A DNA stretch of 5,014 bases, from the NCBI GenBank assembly GCA_003648395.1, contig QMPB01000412.1, positions 1 through 5,014 on the forward strand, read 5' to 3'. Below are positions 1 to 5,014 of the stretch, one piece after another. Under the pieces are notes generated by a model. The model worked only from the letters and a program-made list of their open reading frames with translations, made no database searches and was not told where the DNA came from. Position 1 is the stretch's first letter, and each line of letters begins with the position of its first letter. This DNA is from Bacteroidota bacterium (GTDB lineage Bacteria; Bacteroidota; Bacteroidia; Bacteroidales; UBA1556). A program made the position numbers and the translations under genes.

Positions 1-1
1 T

Positions 2-937
2 CATTGTGCTCGTAATGAATTTAAAAATCTTGATAGATATACTGAAGCATTAAGTCAACGCTATGGAGAAGCAAATTCTGCTGAGGAATATGCTCAAAAG
101 GCTCAAATGCTTAATTATGAACTAATGCGCCCAATGTTTGAAGCCTTTTCTGTGAATAGATATAAAGCAACGGGAGTTATTCAATGGATGCTTAATTCTG
201 CTTGGCCAGAAATGTATTGGCAATTATACGATTATTATTTAATGCCTAATGGAGCATTCTATGCTACTAAAAAAGCTGGTGAGCCATTACAAGCAATGTA
301 TAATTATGCTGATAAATCTATTTATTTAGTGAATGATAAATTACAAGATGAGAATGAAATAACTGTAGCTGTAAATATTTTGGATATTAATTCAAAGATG
401 ATATTTACCAAAGAAATAAAAACTGATGCTAAGTCTAACTCTTCAATAAAAATATTGACAATACCAGAATTTAAAAATATTAGTAGTACATACTTTCTTG
501 ACTTAAGAATTAGTAAAGGTGATAAAGAATTAACAAATAATTTCTATTGGTTATCTACCAAAGAAGATATCTTGGATTACGATTTTGAATTTGAGAATTG
601 GTATTACCATACTCCATCAAAACAGTATGCTGATTACTCAGCATTAAATACAATGAAGAAAACAGAAGTTAAATATTCTTTAACTTCTAATAAAGGAACA
701 AATTCAACTGAGTATAAAATTCAATTAAATAATGAGTCTCCAAGTATTGCATTTTTCATGGAATTACAGCTTGTTGATTCAAAAACATCAGAGCTAATAC
801 TTCCAGTGATTTTTAGTGATAATTATGTTTCGTTATTGCCAAATGAAAAAAGAACTATTTCGGCTAATGTGGATAGTAAGTATCTTGTTAACAAAGAAGT
901 GGAGCTTAGAGTGAAAGGAATTAATTTAAAGAATTAA
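2..937 (+). CDS. Exo-beta-D-glucosaminidase-like glycoside hydrolase family 2, C-terminal part (5' truncated)
   Basis: The reading frame is open from base 2, so the first Met (base 107) is internal and 311 C-terminal residues are visible. Residues 45-102 (MFEAF, then GVIQWMLNSAWP at 58-69, LYDYYL, and ATKKAGEPLQ) are the end of the catalytic barrel typical of CsxA-type GH2 exo-1,4-beta-D-glucosaminidases (EC 3.2.1.165). Two beta-rich Ig-like domains follow, with family landmarks FYWLST (181-186), WYYHTP (200-205), ADYSAL and SDNYVSLLP (272-280). The acid/base and nucleophile glutamates lie upstream of the window, and so does any signal peptide, so activity and location (periplasm is likely) cannot be read here. 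The gene ends in tandem TAA TAA; there is no secretion-type C-terminal sorting domain. The close relative mannosylglycoprotein endo-beta-mannosidase is the main alternative. The downstream kinase and nagB genes favour glucosamine release from chitosan-type oligosaccharides. Confidence 0.85.
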   Translation, partial: HCARNEFKNLDRYTEALSQRYGEANSAEEYAQKAQMLNYELMRPMFEAFSVNRYKATGVIQWMLNSAWPEMYWQLYDYYLMPNGAFYATKKAGEPLQAMYNYADKSIYLVNDKLQDENEITVAVNILDINSKMIFTKEIKTDAKSNSSIKILTIPEFKNISSTYFLDLRISKGDKELTNNFYWLSTKEDILDYDFEFENWYYHTPSKQYADYSALNTMKKTEVKYSLTSNKGTNSTEYKIQLNNESPSIAFFMELQLVDSKTSELILPVIFSDNYVSLLPNEKRTISANVDSKYLVNKEVELRVKGINLKN

Positions 938-955
938 TAAAATAAATCTATTAAT

Positions 956-2212
956 ATGCACACAAATAGAAATTATGTAATTGTCGTTTTAATATTGGTA
1001 ACATTCTTTGTTATTTCATTTCTTACCAATATTTTAGGAGCATTAAATCCTAGTGTTTCTGCAAGTTTTGGACTTAGTGATACGATGGCTGGTTTTTTAC
1101 CATTCTCATTTTTTATTGCTTATGGGGTAATGTCTATACCAGCAGGATTCATGGTTGAGCGTTTTGGAGAAAAGAAACTAATGCTTCTTGCTTTTGCAAT
1201 TTCGCTTCTAGGAGCAGTATTGTTTGCAGGGATGCCTAGTTTCTCTGTGTTTTTATTTTCACTATTTACAATAGGTACAGGGATGGCAATATTACAAGTA
1301 GTAATCAATCCATTGCTAAGAATCTCAGGTGGGGAAGAAAATTATGCTTTTACTTCTGTTATGGCGCAGTTGGTATTCGGTGCGGCTTCGTTTGTAAGTC
1401 CTAAAGTTTATTCTTGGTTAGTAGTAGGTATTGATGGAGGTGACCAAAGTGAATCAATAAACTTCTTCAGATCAATAGTGCCAGAAGGTATGTCATGGGT
1501 TTCAATGTATTGGGTGTTTGCGATTTTAAGCTTACTGATGATAGCATTAATTTTGTTTGTGTCATTCCCAAAGGTTGAGCTTAATGAAGATGAGAAAGCA
1601 GGAAGTAGAGAGAGTTATATTAGCTTATTCAAGAATAAATATGTAATTCTATATTTCCTAGGAATATTTGCATATGTTGGTACAGAGCAAGGTATTTCCT
1701 ATTGGATGTCGAAATTCCTTCAACAATATCATGCTTACGATTTTGAAACTGTTGGTGCAGATGCAGTAGCTTATTTTTGGGGTTTAATGACTATTGGAGG
1801 AATACTTGGATTAGTACTATTAAAAATATTAGATAGTAAAATTGTATTAAAAATATTTACAATTATAGCGATAGCAAGCCTTGCACTTGCTCTATACGGT
1901 CCAGCAGAAACTTCTCTTTACAGTTTCATGATAAGTGGTTTTTTTCTATCTGTAATGTATCCTATTATAATGTCATTGGCTTTAAACTCAGTTTCGAAGC
2001 ATCATGGTTCCTTTGCAGGAATTCTTATGACAGGAATTATGGGAGGTGCTGTAGTACAATTAATTATAGGCTTTATTAGTGATTTCTCATCATTAGAGAT
2101 GGGAATGTTATTTATATTTATTCCTTTAGCTTATATATTGAGTTTGGCATTTTGGTCAAAACCAATTATTAGGAATAAAACAGTGAAATTAAAAGAATTA
2201 TTAAAATCTTAA
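956..2212 (+). CDS. FHS-type MFS sugar porter, probable glucosamine/GlcNAc importer
   Basis: This 418-residue inner-membrane protein has about 12 hydrophobic helices (approximately 6-28, 45-67, 74-92, 97-119, 131-158, 181-203, 226-250, 270-290, 295-314, 319-343, 352-374, 380-399). Family marks of the fucose-galactose-glucose-GlcNAc (FHS) group are the loop 2-3 motif PAGFMVERFGEKK (62-74), LQVVINP in TM4 (113-119), a longer periplasmic loop between TM5 and TM6 (about 159-180), SVMYPIIMSLAL (332-343) and the TM11 signature GSFAGILMTGIMGGAVVQ (351-368). The length is normal for the family. The start ATG lies 18 bases after the GH2 stop, with an A/T-only leader apart from a single C. Its place between a glucosaminidase and sugar kinases suggests import of glucosamine, GlcNAc or a short amino-sugar oligosaccharide, probably with protons. 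The substrate is inferred from context; glucose or another hexose cannot be excluded by sequence. NagP of marine bacteria is a functional analogue in this superfamily. Confidence 0.88.
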   Translation: MHTNRNYVIVVLILVTFFVISFLTNILGALNPSVSASFGLSDTMAGFLPFSFFIAYGVMSIPAGFMVERFGEKKLMLLAFAISLLGAVLFAGMPSFSVFLFSLFTIGTGMAILQVVINPLLRISGGEENYAFTSVMAQLVFGAASFVSPKVYSWLVVGIDGGDQSESINFFRSIVPEGMSWVSMYWVFAILSLLMIALILFVSFPKVELNEDEKAGSRESYISLFKNKYVILYFLGIFAYVGTEQGISYWMSKFLQQYHAYDFETVGADAVAYFWGLMTIGGILGLVLLKILDSKIVLKIFTIIAIASLALALYGPAETSLYSFMISGFFLSVMYPIIMSLALNSVSKHHGSFAGILMTGIMGGAVVQLIIGFISDFSSLEMGMLFIFIPLAYILSLAFWSKPIIRNKTVKLKELLKS

Positions 2213-2225
2213 TATTATTATAATT

Positions 2226-3086
2226 ATGGCTAAAACATTTATTGGAATAGATTTAGGGGGGACAAAAATTTTAGGAGCAAGAGTTAATCAAGCAGAAGTT
2301 TTTGCAAGAGAGTATTTATATTTACCAAAAGATAATGGAGACGAGAATGTTGTTATTAATTTAATAATTGATGTAATAAGCAAGTTAATGGACGATACAG
2401 TACAAGGAATTGGTATTGGTTTACCAAGTATTGTTGATTCAGAAGAAGGAGTTGTTTACGATGTTCAGAATATTCCATCATGGAAAGAAGTACATCTTGT
2501 AAAGCATCTTGAAAAACACTTTAACGTACCAATTTTTATGAATAATGATGCTAATTGTTATGCTCTTGGTGAGGCTTATTTTGGTCAAGGAATTGAGTGT
2601 GATTTCTTTGTGGGCTTAACTATTGGGACTGGTCTTGGAGCAGGTATAATCTATAACCAGAAATTAATTGATGGTTCGAGTGGCGCTTCTGGTGAGTTTG
2701 GAATTCTTCCTTATCAAGGAAAAACTTTAGAAGATTATTGTAGCGGACAGTTCTTTGAGAATGAATATAAAAAATCTGGTTATGTAATGGCTCAACTTGC
2801 CGAACAAGGTGATGAGGAGGCATTAAAAGCTTTTCGTGAATTTGGATTTCATTTAGGAAATGCCATTAAAATTATAATGTCTACTGTGGATCCTCAGAGG
2901 ATAACTATTGGTGGTTCTGTGGCTCAATCAAGAAAGTATTATGAAACTCAAATGAATGAAACTATTAAGAGCTTCCCTTATGGAAGAAGTGTAGAAAATA
3001 TACAGATAGCATTTAGTGATACTAACAATATGGGTATGCTTGGAGCTGCTTCTTTATGTTTTAAGTCAGGAATAATAAATGTATAA
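2226..3086 (+). CDS. ROK-family amino-sugar kinase (probable glucosamine or GlcNAc kinase)
   Basis: This 286-residue cytoplasmic ASKHA-fold kinase would transfer the ATP gamma-phosphate to the sugar 6-OH. Visible motifs in order are the phosphate-1 loop GIDLGGTK (7-14); GIGLPSIVD (63-71); NNDAN (106-110) with the catalytic base Asp108; the phosphate-2 loop GTGLGAG (134-140); the sugar-site GEFG (156-159) with Glu157; the adenosine motif VDPQRITIGGS (221-231); and LGAA (272-275). There is no N-terminal helix-turn-helix, so it is not a NagC/Mlc-type repressor. The usual ROK zinc motif (CxCGxxGCxE) is missing: the equivalent segment, about 166-177, has only Cys172. The His of the common GEIGH motif is Ile160. 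Since NagB follows in the operon, glucosamine (to GlcN-6-P) is the favoured substrate, with GlcNAc and glucose as alternatives. The spacing is 13 bases from the porter gene. The next gene is a paralogue. Confidence 0.87.
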   Translation: MAKTFIGIDLGGTKILGARVNQAEVFAREYLYLPKDNGDENVVINLIIDVISKLMDDTVQGIGIGLPSIVDSEEGVVYDVQNIPSWKEVHLVKHLEKHFNVPIFMNNDANCYALGEAYFGQGIECDFFVGLTIGTGLGAGIIYNQKLIDGSSGASGEFGILPYQGKTLEDYCSGQFFENEYKKSGYVMAQLAEQGDEEALKAFREFGFHLGNAIKIIMSTVDPQRITIGGSVAQSRKYYETQMNETIKSFPYGRSVENIQIAFSDTNNMGMLGAASLCFKSGIINV

Positions 3087-3098
3087 TTCTTAGAAATT

Positions 3099-3965
3099 AT
3101 GAATAATAAATCAGTAATTGGTGTTTCTCTTGGAGGTAAGATGTTACTTGTAGGTAAGGTTGTAGGTCAAACTGTTGAGAAAAGTGTTATTAAGAAAATT
3201 AATAACAGAGGCACAGAGAGCGAGATAATTAAGGAAATAATCTCGGCTATAAAAGAGGTAATTGATGATAGTGTAATTGGTATTGGCTTTGGTGCTCCTA
3301 GTATTGTGGATGTTGAGCAAGGTATTGTTTATAGTGTTAGGCAGATTAAATCGTGGAAGGAAGTTCATATTAAAGAAATATTAGAAGATACATTGGGAAT
3401 TCCTGTTTATGTTAATAATGATGCCAATTGCTTTGCCATTGGTGAGTATTATTTTGGCAAAGGAAAAGGTGCGAAAAATCTTATTGGTCTTATTTTAGGA
3501 GCAGGAGTTGGTGCAGGTATTGTTTTCAAATCGCATTTATACTCTGGTAGTAATTGTGGTGCTGGTGAATATGGTAATATTCCATATCGTAAACACGATT
3601 TAGAATATTATTTAAGTGAATCTTATTTTAATAATAAGTACGGTTTAACTTTCGATGTACTCCTAAAAAGAACAAAAAATAATGATAAAATTGCTCTTGC
3701 TATAATGGAACAATATGGTTTGGATTTGGGAAATGCACTAATGATAATTATGTATTCTGTAGATCCTGAATTAATAATTATTGGTGGACCAATATCTGCT
3801 GGATTTGAGTATTTTAAAGAGGCTATGTGGGATAAAATAAATTCATTTGACTACCCTCATAGTATCCAAAAATTAAGAATTGAAGCTACAGAGCAAAAAG
3901 ATATTGCAATTCTTGGTGCAGCAGCATTGTATTTTGATGCTAATAACAAAATAATGATTAAATAA
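3099..3965 (+). CDS. ROK-family paralogue with altered ATP-site motifs (possible pseudokinase or sugar sensor)
   Basis: This 288-residue ROK protein aligns without gaps to the preceding kinase over residues 61-140, with 44 of 80 positions identical by hand count, so the two arose by duplication. It keeps GIGFGAPSIVD (61-71), SWKEVH (85-90), NNDAN (106-110) with the catalytic-type Asp108, GEYG (156-159) with Glu157, VDPELIIIGG (221-230) and LGAA (272-275). It departs at the ATP site: the phosphate-1 loop reads VSLGGKM (9-15), with the normally invariant Asp changed to Ser10 and Thr to Lys14, and the phosphate-2 loop reads GAGVGAG (134-140), with Thr changed to Ala135. The Asp-to-Ser codon (tct against gat) differs by two bases, so one read error would not explain it. 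The frame is intact and full length, so this is not a decayed gene. There is no DNA-binding domain and no zinc motif. A weak kinase, a kinase of different specificity, a regulatory partner of the first ROK protein and a ligand sensor are all possible. Confidence 0.82.
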   Translation: MNNKSVIGVSLGGKMLLVGKVVGQTVEKSVIKKINNRGTESEIIKEIISAIKEVIDDSVIGIGFGAPSIVDVEQGIVYSVRQIKSWKEVHIKEILEDTLGIPVYVNNDANCFAIGEYYFGKGKGAKNLIGLILGAGVGAGIVFKSHLYSGSNCGAGEYGNIPYRKHDLEYYLSESYFNNKYGLTFDVLLKRTKNNDKIALAIMEQYGLDLGNALMIIMYSVDPELIIIGGPISAGFEYFKEAMWDKINSFDYPHSIQKLRIEATEQKDIAILGAAALYFDANNKIMIK

Positions 3966-3977
3966 TCTATAGTAAAG

Positions 3978-5014
3978 ATGACTGAACAATACGACAACTT
4001 ATCAGTTAGTGATAAGTTAATACGAAAATACGAACGTTTTTATACCAATATATTTAAGGATGCAGAATCCGGTTCAATAAAGGTAGCAAAGCAAATTGCA
4101 GACCTTATTCGAGACAGAAATGAACATGGAAAAGAGTGTGTTCTTGGGCTTGCAACAGGATCTAGCCCTATAGGGGTTTATAGGGAATTAGTGAGAATGC
4201 ATAAGGAAGAAGGTTTGAGTTTTAAGAATGTGATAACCTTTAATTTGGATGAGTATTATCCAATGGCAAAAGAACATGTGCAGAGCTATTATTACTTTAT
4301 GCATAAGCATCTGTTCAATCATATTGATATTCCAAAGGAGAATGTAAATATTCCAGATGGCACTGTTGAACTTGAAAGTATATTTGATTATTGTCAGTCA
4401 TACGAGCAGAAAATAAAAGATGCTGGTGGAATTGATATGCAGTTGCTTGGTATTGGTAGAACAGGTCATGTTGGATTTAATGAGCCTGGCTCTGGCTTAA
4501 ATTCTCCAACTCGACTTATTACTCTTGATTCACTTACAATGTCGGATGCTGCTAGTGATTTCTTGGCAATAGAAAATGTGCCAAGGCGTGCAATTACTAT
4601 GGGTATTGAAACTATAATGTCAGCTTGCTCAATAGTTTTGATGGCTTGGGGAGATAAGAAAGCCACTATTATTAGTAGAGCTATTGAAGGAGAAATTTCA
4701 GATTTAGTTCCTGCCACATATTTACAAAAGCATCCTAATGTTCAGATAGTACTTGACGCTCCTGCTGCAACTGAACTCAGCAGAATAAAGACTCCTTGGT
4801 TAGTAAAAGAAATTGCTTGGAACGATAAACTTATTCGTAAAGCCGTAGTGTGGCTTTGTAATAAGCTCGATAAATCGGTTCTTAAACTCACAAACAGAGA
4901 TTATAATGATAATAACTTGAGCTCACTTGTTGCCAATCATGGTCCTGCTTACGATATTAATCTTAAGGTTTTCAATATGCTACAGAAAAGCATTACAGGC
5001 TGGCCTGGAGGAAA
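3978..5014 (+). CDS. nagB: Glucosamine-6-phosphate deaminase, Bacteroidota long form, N-terminal deaminase domain (3' truncated)
   Basis: NagB converts glucosamine-6-phosphate to fructose-6-phosphate and ammonia (EC 3.5.99.6) in the cytoplasm, feeding amino sugars into glycolysis. The frame stays open to the window edge, giving 345 residues. Motifs are the phosphate/substrate loop GLATGSSPIGVYRELVR (57-73); FNLDEYYP (88-95), with Asp91 equivalent to the E. coli proton-transfer Asp72; GIGRTGHVGFNEPGS (158-172), with His164 and Glu169 matching E. coli His143 and Glu148; and AWGDKKA, holding the conserved phosphate-binding lysine region. E. coli Asp141 is replaced by Thr162, as I recall for Bacteroidota long-form sequences. 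E. coli NagB is 266 residues. Here the chain continues through PWLVKEIAWNDK, KLTNRDYND and ITGWPGG, a segment that in Bacteroidota homologues leads into a C-terminal LmbE/PIG-L-like domain (total about 640-670 residues). The ATG is 12 bases past the second ROK gene's stop. Confidence 0.93.
   Translation, partial: MTEQYDNLSVSDKLIRKYERFYTNIFKDAESGSIKVAKQIADLIRDRNEHGKECVLGLATGSSPIGVYRELVRMHKEEGLSFKNVITFNLDEYYPMAKEHVQSYYYFMHKHLFNHIDIPKENVNIPDGTVELESIFDYCQSYEQKIKDAGGIDMQLLGIGRTGHVGFNEPGSGLNSPTRLITLDSLTMSDAASDFLAIENVPRRAITMGIETIMSACSIVLMAWGDKKATIISRAIEGEISDLVPATYLQKHPNVQIVLDAPAATELSRIKTPWLVKEIAWNDKLIRKAVVWLCNKLDKSVLKLTNRDYNDNNLSSLVANHGPAYDINLKVFNMLQKSITGWPGG

Larger units (their letters stand above)
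2..5014 (+). other. Amino-sugar catabolic operon (five co-directional genes, both ends open)
   Basis: The gaps between genes are 18 bases (938-955), 13 bases (2213-2225), 12 bases (3087-3098) and 12 bases (3966-3977). They are too short for a promoter plus leader or for a hairpin terminator, and I see neither. None contains an AGGAGG-like site; the leaders are A/T-rich (for example tattattataatt before the first ROK gene), as is usual in Bacteroidota, where translation starts depend little on Shine-Dalgarno pairing. All four visible starts are ATG. The order hydrolase, porter, kinase, kinase-like paralogue, deaminase follows the path of the sugar from polymer end to central metabolism, which supports a single transcript. 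The promoter must be left of the window and the terminator right of it. No intergenic stretch longer than 18 bases exists here. Confidence 0.8.

Noticed and set aside
107..937. The ATG at base 107 as the true start of the first gene
   Set aside because: The frame is open back to base 2, and the encoded upstream residues continue smoothly into conserved GH2 barrel sequence; the Met is internal to the domain.
938..955. Promoter between the GH2 and porter genes
   Set aside because: The 18-base A/T-rich gap has no Bacteroidota -7 (TAnnTTTG) or -33 element, and the spacing fits read-through in one operon.
2256..2261. Run of six G in the phosphate-1 codons of the first ROK gene as a phase-variation tract
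   Set aside because: It is unusual in this AT-rich sequence, but six bases is short for slippage-based switching and the run simply encodes the conserved Gly-Gly.
3144..3368. Antisense open frame inside the second ROK gene (and similar ones at 1120-1308, 2620-2823 and 4466-4717)
   Set aside because: Each lies wholly within a well-supported + strand gene, has no recognisable protein features, and is a by-product of the coding strand's composition.
2226..3965. ROK genes as NagC/Mlc-type transcriptional repressors
   Set aside because: Both proteins begin directly with the phosphate-1 region and have no N-terminal helix-turn-helix, and their lengths (286 and 288) are those of kinases, not of ~400-residue repressors.
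3099..3965. Second ROK gene as a pseudogene
   Set aside because: The frame is uninterrupted and full length, with most core motifs intact; motif changes are confined to the ATP site, which points to altered function rather than decay.

Overview
The window is AT-rich (roughly one third G+C by eye) and carries five co-directional genes on the + strand, separated by only 12-18 bases. None has a Shine-Dalgarno-like leader, and the proteins resemble those of Bacteroidota: a CsxA-type GH2 enzyme, an FHS-type sugar porter and the Bacteroidota form of NagB. The organism is most likely a Bacteroidota member; a finer placement is not possible from this sequence.

Layout: (1) bases 2-937, the C-terminal 311 residues of a GH2 enzyme that best matches exo-beta-D-glucosaminidase, cut by the left edge; (2) 956-2212, a 12-helix major facilitator of the fucose/glucose/GlcNAc (FHS) type; (3) 2226-3086, a ROK-family sugar kinase with intact ATP-site motifs; (4) 3099-3965, a second ROK protein, clearly a paralogue of the first, whose ATP-site motifs are altered; (5) 3978-5014, the deaminase domain of glucosamine-6-phosphate deaminase NagB, cut by the right edge just before the point where the Bacteroidota long form continues into an LmbE/PIG-L-like domain.

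Read together, the genes give a short catabolic route. Glucosamine is released from the non-reducing end of (partly) deacetylated chitin oligosaccharides, carried through the inner membrane, phosphorylated by a ROK kinase, and converted by NagB to fructose-6-phosphate and ammonia. No GlcNAc-6-P deacetylase (NagA), SusC/SusD pair, regulator, promoter or terminator is visible, so the operon extends beyond at least one edge.

The most notable feature is the tandem ROK pair. The second copy keeps the catalytic Asp and the sugar-site Glu, but has lost the phosphate-1 Asp and Thr and the phosphate-2 Thr. This suggests a pseudokinase, a sugar sensor or a partner subunit. I see no wholly new system beyond this.
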